Notes: generated by a model not told the origin, from the sequence alone. A DNA stretch of 64,000 bases from Rhytidiadelphus loreus (GCA_947034895.1 OX344763.1:70327093-70391092), one strand, 5' to 3'; positions 12,411-26,500 are shown, counted from the stretch's first letter. Numbers and translations: made by a program.

Positions 12411-13475
12411 GCAGTAATCATAGGTGATGGCTAACTTGGAAGTCCTCAGATTCCTTACTTTTGAGAAATTTTGAAAAAAAATCCTTTAATTAAATTGTAA
12501 TTTACCTAATTTGTCACACTTTGCGTTTTAGGAGTTTTTAGTACTGTGGAGCATCCAAAAATGATGATGTACGTCTAGGATTGTTGTGGGCTGTTGCCAC
12601 AATAGAAGGGCATGTGCCCACCAAAGGGCATTAAAAAAAACACAATTCTTTGTCCTCAACATGCATGCAAATAGGGGTCCCTTGCCTATAGCGCTCCTAA
12701 CATTTATGATGGTTTCAATTTTTAGTTTTTGGTGAAATGTAATCACTATCAAGTCTCCATAAATGGCCAATTTTTAGTTTTTTTTTATTCATGATTTTCT
12801 AATTATTATTAATTTATACTTAATTTTATCTACTTTCTGTGACAAACTGTCATTTTTTTTTAAGTAGTACTTTTTAGTATTATAAAGTACTCAAAAGTAC
12901 TATTGGCCGTTGATTTTTTGGATCAACGGTTGAGATTGCTCCGTTTTGCAGTACTAGCAGTACTTGTAGTATTGGGCAGAAAAAATGCAGTTTTGGCAGA
13001 ACGCTCCCTAAATCGTTCGGTGTTTCTTGCATCCACCCATGTGCAATGCAGACAATGCCACATTTAACTACTTTTGGACTTTGGAGGAGTCCAAAAATAA
13101 AAATGCTAAAATCCCCAGTTGTCCCCTTATGCATCTGGAGATTTCTCATTTCCTATGGACCTATCTAGAGATCTCCACAATGCAAGTAATGTGGCTAAGG
13201 ATTTCTGTTTATACTCACTGTACATCCCAAAACCTACCGAAACACTATATTCAATATTTTGAGAGGTTTGGAGTCTCTCCAAATAATATTGTCCATTTAG
13301 CCTCTAAAAAATGAATTGTAATTTGAGCCAATTTAGGGTGGCAAATACTGAATTTGCTAGTTCTAATGTGCAATTTCCATTAAAATGAGAGTCTTCTGAG
13401 TGATGGAATGCTCGAACAGATGTAGTTTGGTGTAAAATAAATGTTCTGATTCATATAAGTGAAGATAATGTCATC
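12411..13475. other. Non-coding stretch
   Basis: No gene seen. Around 12870-12970 it holds several AGTACT-like short palindromes and a GGCCGTTGAT...ATCAACGGTTGA inverted pair. Confidence 0.4.
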
Positions 13476-13660
13476 TTCTGAGCACCAAGTCATGAGCTCC
13501 GTGGTTGGTTGTAAGGAGTTGTTCATCTCATTGAAGCGGTCCGGGTTCGATTCTCGTTGGATTTGTATGAGCGCATGAGAGAAAAAACATGACTTGGTGC
13601 TACTAAGTGAGCTTTGCAGGCAGCAAAGTGGAAACAACCAACCGGCCCCCTACCCAGAAT
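13476..13660 (+). mobile_element. tRNA-derived SINE-like fragment
   Basis: A tRNA-like head is visible: GAGCTCCGTGGTTGG resembles a box A, and about 45 bases on GGTCCGGGTTCGATTC matches the pol III box B (GGTTCGANNC). The segment is bracketed by a short inverted pair, CACCAAGTCATG (13480s) and CATGACTTGGTG (13580s). No cloverleaf with paired acceptor stem is evident, so it is not called a tRNA gene. Confidence 0.4.
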
Positions 13661-13958
13661 GTGAAAAGTGCTTTACATGTTAACCAAATAAACAATGGAT
13701 ATATCTACTACACTTTTTTCCCAAATATCAATGTAATTTCAAATATAAAAGAAAGTACATTAAGAGTACACTTAAATTCCATTGTTTTGTAAATACAAAA
13801 CATACTCTTCAAAACATTCATGAAATACCAAGCAATAAAATCAAATCAATGAACTCAAACTTATACCACCTAATCTAATATATAAATTCCATTTGTATGA
13901 CTATCGAAAGAATATAATTATAGAACCTACAATATATATGCATACATAGCTACAGAAA
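13661..13958. other. Non-coding, AT-rich
   Basis: No feature seen. It is downstream of the element A transposase gene and may contain its terminus. Confidence 0.35.
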
Positions 13959-16799
13959 TCAAGAATACAATGCAAGACTTTGATGGATGACCTCAATTTG
14001 AGCAGCTGGAATCTTAATCATGCATTGGAGAGTATCTTTTCGGATGCTAGACTTCCACGCTGTCATAAGAGCATTTGTATGCTCCCAAAGTGGCGGTTTG
14101 GTTTCATCGACCTTCCAACTTAGACCTCTTTCGCTATCCCACCCGGTGTAGGAGTCTTGAACACCTTGATCTCTTGATGTTGGACGAAAGTACTGAATGA
14201 GTACACAATTAGGTTTCTCTGAATTACAGTTTGGATTAGACAATGCCCTTGCAATCCAAACAAGATGACTGTCACCATCTGTGGGTCGAATTGCAATAAA
14301 ATATCCTTCATAGAGATCTCGACCCACCCTGAAGGATGGTTGTGGGCGACCTCTCAAAGGGCCTACATACGCGTCATCTTCTCCAAACTCTTCACGATCC
14401 TTGCCGTCTTCATCTAATTCATCCACTCGACTTGCTTGAACACGGCTAGTTGGCCAAAATCCATCCCTCAAAATAGAAGATGAAGGTAGCGGTTCTAGCA
14501 ATGCTATCTTGACACCATGCCAGTAATGCACTACGTGCTCATATCGTCTTCGGTACTCCCCAATTCGATCTTGATTGCATAAATTCTCCCAATACCTTAC
14601 AAATCCGGATATGCCCTTCAAGATGTCCTCTACCCCTTTCATTGGACTTGGCAAAACTGCTTCTGGCACTCCACGTGGCCACAGACTTTGCCCTTCAGAG
14701 TCCTCCTTCTACAATTTCATTCTATGACCAAACCCCTTTGGTAACCAATCCACATCAGTGCACATCATTTTGTACTTCATGACTGGACACCCAATGGAGT
14801 CTAGGTAGAACTTCACTTGTTGTGACTTTGTATGTCCAACCATGATGTCGTTGCCATCCAAAACTGTGCCTGCTATGAAACCCTTAAAATCTGGCACCTC
14901 TTCTATGAGGTGAGGGATTGTAGGAATGGATTCAACATCCATGAACGACTTCATAAGTGCTGGAATTGTAAGGAAGTTTTCCTTTTTCAAAAGCATGCTC
15001 CACCTTCCAAAGAGTGCGTCAATGTCGTCATGAGTATGACCCACGATCATGAAGTTCACGTACACTTCACGGAAGATCTTGTTTGCAACAAGTAGAGACC
15101 AATAACAGAAAACAAATCTGTTTTTGTTGTCACCGGTTGCATTATCCATCTGCACGTTCAGAATTGGAGGTAGTGGCATCCATGGACATAAAGGTTCCGG
15201 TGCTGGAGGTAGCGATGCTTCGCATACTTCGGCACCTTTGAGTATTGCCATAGACAAATTTGTGGATGTTGATCCCCTAAACAATTGCCGAGAAGACGAT
15301 TTCGGAGGTAATTCCAAATCTCGCAGCAACTTCGCCATAGAGCCAATAGTGTAGTTTGAGTCGTGAGGAAACATATCCAAACCATAATGAGCGTATCGAA
15401 CATCAACATGACCATGAGCAATCATACCAGTGACTGAAACGGGCAACTTTGTGAGCCCATCAAGTTCTTTCGTTTTATGGGAAAAAACAGGAGAAGCAAT
15501 CTTGGCGTAGTCCATCTTGTCATGCATGATTGTCAAACATTCGTGTGGAAACTCATGTGAGCGGTAACGGTTTGCATAGTACAACTCCCTATGTGCCCGA
15601 GCAATAGCCAAATGTTTGTCAAGCCTCCTTGACCATATCAAAGCACTTTGAGATCCAGCAATACAACTCCTTCGTAGCTCTTGTAATTTGTCACACACTG
15701 AACACCGAGCAAAATTATCACCAGGTTTCTTCACCTCGAACTCAGAGAACTTAGAAGACCTGATCTTGCTCAAGTTCGAAGTTGATACTTCAGGTAATCC
15801 GAAGGCTACATTGACATCATTGATTTCTTTCATCTTACCCTTCCACTGAAAAGTAGAGGGAAGACACATGGATACGACCTTGTCCCCTGACTTCAAAGTC
15901 CGAGTACGATGAGGCATGTGGTCCGCCTCCTTCTCAAGGATGCACTTTAGCGTTGCAGTTGCTTGTTGGGTGTGCTTTCGTGGCTTCTCCAATCCTGTAT
16001 TCCCATGGTTTCTTGCCTCTCGTTTGTCCTTCCAGTATTTGAGATATCGGTAGAATGTGGCCTCCGGGACCCCAGATATATGCATCCATGCTTGCATGCA
16101 CACATTTATACCTTCAACAGTCACCGTCTTCCTCCTACACACGTCAAAATGCACTGACCTGTGTACATTAGTTTTCATGTGCGACCTGAACTTGAATGAT
16201 GTACTAGAGTACATCCGCTCTCGAAAGGCTCGAACCTTCTCCCTTGGAAACGGCTGAACGCAATTTCGGCTGCAGCAAACTTTGCTAGTCACCAAATTGA
16301 TGGACTCTGCTGTGAGGAGCTCCTTAGATCTGCAAGATATTACACGTGTTGGATTCCTCAGGATACTTGAATATGGCCATGTAGATACTAAAGGCTGTGG
16401 ATTCAAGAGGCTGGCTTGTAGCTGATTGAATTTATCTCGTGCCTCATGGTTGCGAAGACTTGCTCCTTCGCAATGGACTCGCTCGATCGGCCAAGCTATC
16501 AAATAGTAAATCTGCTCTTGCGGGATATCCACTTCCGAAAATGTCTTCGTGATGTGTACTGCTATTTGGGAATCTCCAAGAGGTCCGTTGGCTCCAAGAA
16601 CGAGGTCTGAGTTCACACTATGGCACGTCCCTTCGCCAACAAGTAAGCTTTCCTCATTGTAAAGAGTAACACATCTCATATTCCAAAGACGACGTGGGAT
16701 TCCTTCGCACTCAGGAATGCCCACATTCATCTCTTCCAGAACTGGAAATTCGTCATCAGAGAATTCCATGAAATCTTCATCAATCGTAGAGGAAGTCAT
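13959..16799 (-). CDS. DUF7869-type transposase/integrase-like protein of element A, with one internal amber
   Basis: A long minus-strand gene of about 946 codons from ATG 16799 (MTSSTIDEDF). The frame is open upstream to 16865, but CATGTACAG there looks like a splice acceptor, so 16799 is preferred. Order: a CCSRNC Cys motif near the N-terminal third, a VTVEGINVCMQAWM block, a CSVCDKL Cys pair, IMHDKMD, MIAHGH, then QMDNATGDNKN and VGHTHDDIDALF. The last blocks are typical of the family annotated DUF7869; the spaced Asp residues resemble an RNase-H-fold nuclease. The exact catalytic triad is my inference. TAG at 14709-14711 interrupts the frame, but homologous sequence runs on in frame to TGA at 13959-13961. 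The element B copy (30.2-33.4 kb) aligns across the whole length. It is divergent to the element A polyprotein gene. Confidence 0.75.
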
Positions 16800-16894
16800 G
16801 TACACTACCTGTACATGAAGATGGAGAACAAAGAATAAGTCAATATCAGCAATTACATTTATCATTTAAAAAATGATACATGTTCTTATGAAAC

Positions 16895-17400
16895 AGCTCG
16901 AATCGAGCTTATTTGCACTAGTCAAGAAGACTAATTAAAATCAATCCTCTCCGTAGAAAAATGAAGAATAATTAGCTCTCCATGAGTGAATCAGCTCATC
17001 AGCTCGAATCGAGCTGACTAGTCTCGTTTCTAGTAATTATGCTTCACCTTGGTAAGGATGGAATACAATTAACTCTAATCAATAAATAGTATTTCTTAGG
17101 GAATTATTCGTAATGTCTTCAGGGTTATGTTACTGGCATAAGTTACATGCACGCGTCATTGAATACGTACAGTCTCTAAGCTCGATTCGAGCTGAAGGGT
17201 CAATTCCAGATTCATTTCTTGTTTTACAGTCACCATGATCCATAACCGGAAATGGAACTATATTTCTGAAGATTCTTGTGCTCACTGACTAATCGACTCG
17301 TAGTTGTTCTTATTATGTATGTAGACATCTCAGCTCGATTCGAGCTAAAATCAATAAGGATGTAATCCGATGTTACTTAGAACTCAGCTCGACTTGAGCT
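16895..17400. promoter_or_regulatory. Cluster of five AGCTCGAATCGAGCT palindromes upstream of the element A transposase
   Basis: Copies at 16895-16909, 17001-17015, 17179-17193, 17332-17346 and 17386-17400 (the last is AGCTCGACTTGAGCT). The central base varies (AATC/ATTC/ACTT) while both arms are kept. They lie just 5' of the coding start, probably in a leader intron or promoter. Five more copies occur in introns and the 3' side of the plus-strand polyprotein gene and none elsewhere in the window. Confidence 0.85.
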
Positions 17401-20400
17401 CATTTCTTCCGGGTTTTCCGGAACGTATTCGTGTTTTTTCCCTGCACATTCTGCTCTGCATGTTTATAACTATTTTGAAGTTTACGGCGTTAGAACCGGG
17501 ACATTATGGATACTACGATCAAAGTGATAAGCAAACAACAATAAAAACATAAAATGCGTCCTGAACTATCAATAAAATCGCCTAATTCATGACTTGCACA
17601 TAAGTTCCACTATATTATAAAAATGTGGGATACTCATTACTCTCATTCTCGTACGAAGATGAAGTCACTAATATCTCTCTTCTGTCACTACTGAAAGCAA
17701 GGGAACAGAAACCATTGAATCTAGAAACTATAAAACAAACTCCATGAAGTCGAAATGCAAGATCGAGAACACATACTGCAAGCGCTTCACGGCAAAGGCT
17801 GTCTTCAAAAACCTGTTTTGCTGCACAAATTCTCTACCAACAGTATGCACACAGTATGCTCAGCATGTGCATGACTAACTGAAGCATTCAACGAAGACGT
17901 AGAAGCACACACACGTCCATTCTCAAAACAAAACAAAAAATGAAAGACGATTCTGAATTGCTCTGTGACGACACACTCGAGGCGTTGGCGGGAACTGTTG
18001 GGCGGGATTCAACAGGCGCGAACTCATTCTTCTAAAGTCTGATTTTGAACGTTCATATTCAGTGCCTTACCAAAATTAATCAATTTCCCGTGATTCCAGA
18101 ACACTTTACAACTGCGTAGGTGGAAAATGGCATCCAATGCAGAACGTACCTTGGGTAGTGCTTTCATTGATACCATTTGGTAACACCAATTGTACAACTT
18201 CGGGGAAGTGGTATATTTAAATCATGAACCACGTATTTTGAGGATCAGCCCGGGTCTCCTTCCACAGTTCATCATACTATTCAAATTATAAACCCCTCTA
18301 TAATATCACAAATGCTATGCTATGCTATGCTATGCATTCATTGTACCACATCTTGGTAAAATTTTGATATATTTGAATAAAATACACGATAATGATATTC
18401 GAGGAATACAGTAGCAATTTGCAATTTCCTTTCTAATATCACTTTCTACAAAGGTTGATATTAGAGAAATAGTGTAGTTATTGCAATTAAGGTGATATTA
18501 TAGAGGATCCATAGGATGATATTATAGAGGTAGCAATTCTCCAGGCTTTGCACTTCTTTCAACTTTTATGATTTTGTGCTTCTTTGAGCTTCGAGCTTTC
18601 ATGATTTAATTTTGTGTTCCTACTACCAAATGATTTGACGAATTCATTGAACACAAGTGATTTTCGATTTCACAACAATAATATTTTCATGAAGTTTTTG
18701 AGATTTAGAAGTTCTAATTTTCAATTCTTCCATTTGGGGTGTTGTTGTTTGTAATAGTTGATTCAAATTTCTAATGCATTATAATTTATGTGTATCTTTT
18801 ATAGTATTCACCATAGGGTTTTTTTCATTTATCATTCAATAAATTTCTATTGTACATTTCCATATATGCTTACTTATAAAATAATGATAGAAAGATTTTA
18901 GTAATTTTTTTTGAAAAGTTTATTGAAATTTTTGTTCTACATTCTATCTTATACATCAAAAAGTATAATAAAATTGTAATGATGAATGCATAGGAGAGAA
19001 AGCACCAACCGCTAGTATAGCAAAGAAACCCTAAAACAATACAGTAATAATGGTATTTTGTGTATGCAACAATAATTACAAAGTACAACACTAAATGTCT
19101 ACAATCCTCCCGATGTTGTGAACACTAAAGGTGGATTTAGACAGTATTTATAAACTATTAAATATAAAGTTTCTAGAAAATTAAATGTAGTGTTACATAT
19201 TATTTCATGAAATTGTCATGAAAAAAATATGAACCTAAATATATGAATTCAAGGATTGTGAACACAACACAAAATTCAAAGCTATTGAAATTTATAGTAG
19301 GTGGAATTGAAACTTAAGTAACACATTTAGTATCATAACACTAAATACTATTATCTGTGTATTGAGAAAGCGATAATTATGATTTTAGATCATTCTACTT
19401 TCTTTAATGAGAATTCATTTTTGCCATTATACAGTTGTACTAGTTCCAGAATTCAAGATTTAGGGTTTGCAGTTATTTGTTGCACATAAATTTCTCATAT
19501 AATAAATAACGAAAAAAATGTGAGGGCTCCAAAAAATTTGTCTCCAATAAAAACATTTATTTTCATTCAGTCAATGTTTTGAGGTTTAGTAAAGTATATG
19601 AAATCCTCATATAATTGAAAGACAAATTCCAATGTTTTTAATGTTGCTTGTGCGAAACCCAAATTGATTTTACCACACCTCACTTGACTAAACATACAGT
19701 AATACAATTATATTTTGCCCATTCTTCAAAATAGAATGCAAGAATAATTTAAAAAAAAAATGAATGCACCATAGTTTGTATTTTGAAGGCGAAAACTAAT
19801 AAATCCATGGATTTCAGGACGTTAAATAATCATCGGAAAACATGGGTATAAATTGAAAATACTCACAAATTCCTAATTTCATGAAAAACTCCACATCTTC
19901 TTCATTCTTTAGAATGCTGCACATGGACAATTCTGTATTAAAAAATCATGCCCCATATCGGGGTTGTTTTTACCCAAACGTCATAAAATCATGGATTTAG
20001 GACGTAAAAGCATGGAAGAAAAATATGTAGAAGTTGCAAATACCATTTCATTTATGAATCCATGCAAAACTCTCACTTTTGCCCATTTGAATAACTAGTA
20101 ATCAAAGGATTTTGGGAAAAGAATTTGTACAAGTTCAAAATACTCTTTAATTTTTTAATCTAGGAAAATTTGTAGATCTTGCCTCCTGTTAAAAAACCTA
20201 TGCACAAATGTTTTTTTTGATAGGTACATTTTAGCCCAAACTTAAAAAATAAAGGATTCTGAATAAAAAAAAGCATCATGTAAAAGAATACTAACAAGTT
20301 GCAATTACTCTTCAGTCAGTAAACCTCTACATTTTGCCCTTCTTTATAAAAGTTTGCGTGAATTTGGGTTTGGAATGAATGCTCGTAATGAATGATTCGT

Positions 20401-21850
20401 GGCTTGCATTTTATAGCTCAATCTTCAGAACTCATGGATTTTTGAAATAAAAGATAAAAGAAAAAATGTACAAGTTCAAAATATTCTTGAATTCATGAAT
20501 CTATGAAGAACTTCAAATCTTGCCTTCTTTTAAAAAAGCTTTCTATGATTCAAAAAAAAATTGATTGCTTCATGAATTTAATATATCCTATGTTAATAAT
20601 AATATTCAATTTACTAATAACAGCCGAGAAAACCATAACAATTCTACTGTAATTCAATACATTCTGTATTAATAAATGCATCCATTCATCATCCCATAAC
20701 ATTGAAGTGGTATTCTCGGCCGAAGTCAAATAAATGCATCTATTCATCATTCCATAACATTCAAGTAGTATTCCCAAGTCAATCATGCTAAAATAAAGGG
20801 ACGTGTATGGGCATTAGGCATTAGTGCTACAACCTCTTCAGTGGGTTACCACAAATCATTTCAAGTAGTACATTACTTATGAGGCTGTTGTACTTTTGTT
20901 TAAAATTCATTGGCATTATTAGATGAAAAATCACTTCTGTTTTTTTTAATGATTTAAGAACGACTTCAACAAATTAGTTCACCATTTTGTTATTTGGGTA
21001 CAAGATCATAATTTTTTTTCATTTGAAAAGAAATTAAAGGACACTCATAGTACATTAATTTTTTTCTACAATCTTCCTCTCTATTTGTCTTCATTCAATA
21101 GAACTTATTTTTCAATAGAAGTAGGTATGTTTACTTTTGAAAATGGAATTCAAGAACTAACGTTAATTTTGTAGGTATATGTTATGTAAATAAGAAATGT
21201 AACTTCTGCAATATAGGTTCGACCTTCACGAAAGCAAAATAATCTATGCACACGTCCTCATTGAGGACTTCTTGATGTTAGAAATTACTAGACTAGGGGA
21301 TGTATAATCTACAAAATCTTAATGTTAGAAACGAACAAAATAAACAAATAACAAAACATTAAAAGAAAATAGCCTTTTTTAGAGGAAACAATGTTGAAAA
21401 AACATATAATCTTTCCCACAAACATATAATCCCCAAAACTTGTGACATCTCAGTAAATATAAGTAGTACACTAATAATGGTATATAAAATACAACACTTA
21501 ATGGAAACTGACACTAATTATGAAGTACAACACTGAATGTCAACTATTTCACTACTGATACTAACACTAAATGTCAATATAGGCACTACTTGACAACTTC
21601 TTTGAATTTTTTTGAGATATATTTTTTTGACAAGACTTCATTTATTGTTAAAGGTAATTTCATATTAGAAATGATTGAGCTCACAAGAGGTGGAAAATAA
21701 AACTCAAAATGGGCTTGGTAAAAATTAGGTAACACTATTTGTGGAAGTACGCAACATCTACATAAACAGAAATAATAGACAATAGTAATTATATAAAGTA
21801 GAAATTTTCAAATTTTCCATAATAGGTAGGGAATAGGAAGTCCAAAACCA
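17401..21850. other. AT-rich intergenic DNA between the divergent genes of element A
   Basis: No gene seen. It includes an (ATGCT)n microsatellite at 18312-18335 and an E2F-like patch near 17985. From about 19.4 to 20.8 kb short phrases recur (for example a pair around ATCATTCCATAACATT and CATCATCCCATAACATT at 20.7 kb), suggesting old repeats. Confidence 0.4.
17985..18026. promoter_or_regulatory. Possible E2F-type sites
   Basis: TTGGCGGGAA at 17985-17994 fits the E2F consensus, followed closely by GGGCGGGA and AGGCGCGAAC. The patch is GC-rich in an AT-rich region upstream of the transposase. The matching interval of element B has TCCCGCCA at 34953-34960. Suggestive only. Confidence 0.3.
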
Positions 21851-22231
21851 GAAATAGGAATTAGAGCCTTTACGGAAAACCTTAAACTGTAATTAGGGTT
21901 ACAGTCGGATCCGGAAACCCTATCCGGAAACCCTAACCCTAATCCGGAAATCGGAAAAGTTCCGGCCGAGTAGACCCTAGAGCCTAGTCTGGCTAGGGAA
22001 CTTACGAGAATGCTAGGCCGAAAACTACTTAACCCCTGCTGTCTCCTTCATTCTTCCTCTTTCTCCGCCTGATTATCGCGATGGCGCTTAGTGAGTGAAA
22101 GTGTGGTGAGATAGGAATGCGTTAGGGAGAGAAGGGGAGTCCGGTGCCGATCGCACCGGAAAGTAGGACGGAAGATTAGCGAAACCAGTTAGCGGAAAAT
22201 TAGCGGAATTGGTGACGGAAGATCAACGGAA
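21851..22231. other. CCGGA-rich leader of the gag-like element copy at 22.2 kb
   Basis: Base composition shifts sharply here; (T/C)CCGGAAA recurs many times. Likely the 5' untranslated part of the element whose gag-like gene follows. No terminal repeat identified. Confidence 0.45.
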
Positions 22232-23518
22232 GTGAGAACGGAACATGTCGGTAGTGATGGCAGAACTAGTGTGCAACGGAAGTCAGGGATTACCGCCCGG
22301 ATGATTAGTCCGGAAATCCCTGAGAATCCGAAACACCACCGGCAGCTGGAGGACGACTTGACGGATATGGGGTGTCTGGGGTTTCTAAAAAGACCCTGGA
22401 ACATCCGGAGCGAGGATATGATAGACGAGATAGTCTACGGCGCTCCCAATTAGTACCACCTAACCGTCAGGGGTCGTCCAAAGTCTTGGACAGTAGAAAT
22501 GTGGGCTGGAGTCTACTTCGCGTCTACTAGGGGATCCGAATGGGCTGGCCGGACGGAGAAGTTCGCGGCGGATAGATTCCGGAACCCGGCGGATCCAAAA
22601 GAGGGTTACACCGTGTCCGGCTGCCGGAACCCTAGGGACCAGAGACTGTTAGAGTTTCTCAGCCCCATCCTGTATCCGGAAAAGCCCAGCCGGATCACAG
22701 TAACTCTGGCAAATATGGTTTTCGGAGCTTTAGAGGAGAGAGGAAAACCGACCCCTAGACCAGTTAGCTGGGGGCTCATTATCCAGTCGATTGTGGATAA
22801 ACTTTCTGGAAACCTGGTGGGAAAAAAATCGAGTCCCATCAGTCCATACCTCCTCCACTTGTACCACAAGCAGGAGGTACTTAGCAGTCCGGAAGACATC
22901 ATCTACCGGCAGGGAGATAGCCTGCTCCGATACGGTCTTCCTCCGGATTCGGATCTGACGGATGAGGAGCCAGAAGAGGAGGAGAAGCCAGAACTAGAAC
23001 AAGACTCGCCGGACAGGCACGACTCCCGCCAGAAGAGCACGGATCCGGAATCAAGAGGGAAGAGCCAGCTTCCGGACCCTCTTCCATCCCGGAACATTGA
23101 TCCGGTTCTAGATATCTTCGAGTCCACAATCTCCTGGCTGCAGAGTCAGAAGGCATCAAACGACCGGATGGCCACTCTGATCCGGAGAGTCTGCACGACG
23201 TTGAAGGTAGCGGACGAGACGGAGATTGTGGAGGCAATCAACAATAGACTGGATCCGGAGATGGTTCGCCTGCTGGAGGGCCAGATCCGGACAGTGGAGG
23301 CGGAACGGGATCATCTTCAAAACCGCGCAACCTGGGCGGAAAGGGAGATGAACACCGCCAACAAACGGGCAACGGATGCGACGGAGCTGGTCCGGAAACT
23401 GAGGGACCTCATCGACCCGCCAGCAGATATCATCACCAGATCCACTCTTTATAACAACCAGATGACCCGGGAAGGTCATATTTCCGGAACCGGAGAGATG
23501 AGATCAGTCCACCGTTGA
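22232..23518 (+). CDS. Gag-like protein of a retroelement-like family, 3'-truncated copy, internal amber
   Basis: The frame runs through a TAG at 22451-22453. Protein blocks GCLGFLKRPWN, DPKEGYTVSGCRN, RRLLEFLSPIL-like, TVTLANMVFGAL and SSPISPYLLHLYHKQE each have partners in the minus-strand gene at 60.6-62.5 kb (GCTGLLERPWN, HPKDGYTMSECK, LEFLVPIL, TITLGNTIFDAL, SLSPFLYHLYHAHD). The C-terminal half is acidic then coiled-coil. No reverse transcriptase, integrase or zinc knuckle is seen. The match ends near 23.49 kb, lacking the Lys/Arg-rich tail of its paralogue, exactly where the element A polyprotein exon begins. The start codon is unsure (GTG at 22232). The function is unknown; gag-like is an inference from the context of its paralogue. 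Confidence 0.5.
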
Positions 23519-26500
23519 AGACATTGCCTGTGACTTCAGCAACATTCCCGAATCACTGAGGGTCAATAAGAAGCCGAACTATGAAGAGTCCAACAAGGCA
23601 TACAAGCGGTTCTGGACTGCCTGCGCCGACGTGTTCCTCTACAAGATGGAGAAGAAACAACTTCCCATCGAAAAACTTATTTAGGCACCGCCCACGGTAA
23701 ATATCAGAAGCAAAGAGGACCGCATCGTCGAAGACATGATGCACTGGCTCGTGAACATGCCAGACCACAGCAATCGGCAAACCCTATGTGTGATGCCCGT
23801 CAACAAGCCCACGGCCGCAGGATATGAGCCGTGGGATGAAATCAAGGACGGTGACTTCTACATCATCAATGGGCAGCACAGTGTTTGGGCGAGCAAATTA
23901 ATGCAAGATCCGAAATTCAATGTTGCCCCCGACATCGTTGACGATTACAAAGAATGGAGTTGCTACATTGTGTGGACCAAGGACGCTGAAATTCTACGCT
24001 CCATTTCCGCATACTACAACCACGTGAACTACTTTCAAGCTATCCAGCCGTTGTGGGCGACAAACATCCTTGAGGCACGAAATGTCTGGGAGGAGATGGG
24101 CAAACCGCGCAATCCCAAAGATGACACTAACTTTGGATCAGTAACAAGTTCAAGGCTGTCGAAGGAAGCGCACACCAACAAAATGAAATACGCGGTAAGA
24201 GATCAGCTCGAATCGAGCTCAATTTGCACTTCCTCTCGTTTCTTCAATGATCTATACTGGATCAGCTCGATTCGAGCTCGTGGCCTATGATCTGAAGCAT
24301 GTGAAGTCCATTTTTGCAGGAATTCTTGAAGGCTATGCAAATGCGATTTTCCATGATTGACGTTGCAAAGGGGCAGATGAAAGCCAAGGGCAAGGACACA
24401 AAGAGCAGTCTAGTTATAACGAACGAGGTGAAAATTATCACAGCGCCAGACGAAGTCTTCAATCTCTGGAGTGAGGTCATCTCCAGCGCTGCACATGGTG
24501 AGCTCGTCGATCCTGACACTCTGAAGAAGTTCAATGCCAAGCTGTCATGGAAAATAGAGAACGGGATGCTGAATAAGGAGTACTTTAATTTCTTCGGGAA
24601 TCTATCATACGACGACCTCAAGAAGCTCGCAAAGCACATCCTCAACAGGTCTGGCAACGATAGAAAACAACCACATCCGAAAGTGATGATCAAGCAAGCA
24701 TCCTCTATACTAGAAAGTAATTACTCGTCAAGTGCCTAGATTGAGAGGCGGAAGCGAAAGCAATTCGTGAAGGAGTTGAACAAAATTGATCCAACACTTG
24801 GACTCCTTAACGCGGACAATGAGGTCGTGCCAGAGAAATGGAAGGAATTCAAGTCGAAGTATTTTGTGACCTCGGCCACAATGAATGTTCTGTTGGAGAG
24901 GCTTGGCAAAGAATATTTTTCGGAGATTAAGCAGTTGAAGTCCAAGAATAAGTCGACAGAGGAAATTTCAAAGGACGCTGTTGAATTCTTCAAGGTCTTT
25001 CTAAGGGACAGAAAGTGCTTCGTCCCGCCGTCAGCTGTGGCGTACTATGCACCGTATTCCATCAAACCAGACACGCATACGGCATGGCCAAAAGGTGTGT
25101 GGACCGTGGACAACGCAGCTGATCTCAAACTAGGGGTCATTGACTTCCGAATCATTCCGGGAGTGCTATCAAAGCAGAAGGGAACCATTGCAATTCCCTA
25201 CTTTAATATAGTCATGTTGTCGTTGATGGGGAAACGGACACCATTGTTGGAGGAGGTCCCAGTGTAGCTTTTCATTTGTGCGGATGCGGTGGAGCAGACC
25301 TAAGTAACCGTGTTTGTGCAAAATCACGAGGAGTTGTACAAATTCAAGTGTGAGTACGTAGATGACATGCCCGGGGACTACAAGCGTATGGGAGACATGT
25401 CATCTGCGAAAGCGAAGTCGCATGCCAAAGTGCTACTCATGTTTCTAATTAGACCCGACTACACTACAAATGTGAAAATCCCCAAGGCATTTTGGGCTCC
25501 TGACACACCCGTATTCAACACGCCGCGGGGGTACAACGAACTTGAATTCCGCCTTTACAACGTCGAGCTGCGCGTGGAGTTCTACTTGTGGTTGGTCAAG
25601 TCGTTTTGCAAAGCTGGAGACAATGTATTCTCGGTCTTTGCCGGGGGGAAGTTCATATGCGCTGCGGTGGTGAGTCCCCATTCTATGGTTGGCATATATT
25701 CTGAATATTTTTAACTCAGCTGTAATTGTAGCTTCAGCTTGAATCGAGCTTAATTGTCGCTTAGATTGAAGGTTTTCTGATTATTACTGGTCGTTTCTGT
25801 CTCCACAAATGAGTTCCGTGAATGTTTTTGCAGCTGGGGTGAAGGAAGACACCATCTTCTGGAACGACATTGTCTCCATGGCCATGAAGCTTGATAGAGC
25901 CGACTTCCTGGAGTTAGGCTACAAAGTGCAGAAGGCTGCATCAAGTAAACAACGCGAGTCGCGTTCGACACCTTCTTCCGCGAAGGCATTGCGGAGGGCA
26001 CCGTGGGATTCACCATCGACTGCTCGTCGGGGTCGGGGGATCGCTCAGGAGCCAGAGGTGGTCTCAAGCTCCGAGGACGACCCCAAAGACTTCTCGCACG
26101 ATCAAATGCCTAATGCTCCTTCCTCCCCGATTCGTGCAACACCAACAGAGCATCGCGGGTCCTCTGCCTCGACCGGTAACACGATCGAGCTGCAACCGTC
26201 GTCCACCCCTTCCTCTACCAATCCACGGAAGAGAAGGAAGACCTCGTTGATGGATGACATCATCGAGAGGAGGTTTGCCGAGATAGAGGAGAAGCGGATC
26301 CAGGACCGGACGGAAATCTTCCTGCAACAGCAGCAGGTGAACAAGAGGCTGGATACCATGCAGAGCTTCATGCTGCAGGATTCTAAGGCGGCTAACGACA
26401 AGTTGGACTCCTTGATTATGTGGATGAAGGGTGCAAAGCCCATTGCTGGGATGTAGCCTAGGGCACCCCAACTAAGGCTCGAAAATCAGCCGTCAAGGTC

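Noticed and set aside
13476..13560. A functional tRNA gene
   Set aside because: Box A- and B-like sequences are present but I could not pair an acceptor stem or find a convincing anticodon arm; a SINE head fits better.
21930..21950. Telomere-like CCCTAACCCTAA
   Set aside because: Only two units inside a CCGGAAACCCTA-rich leader; not a telomeric array.
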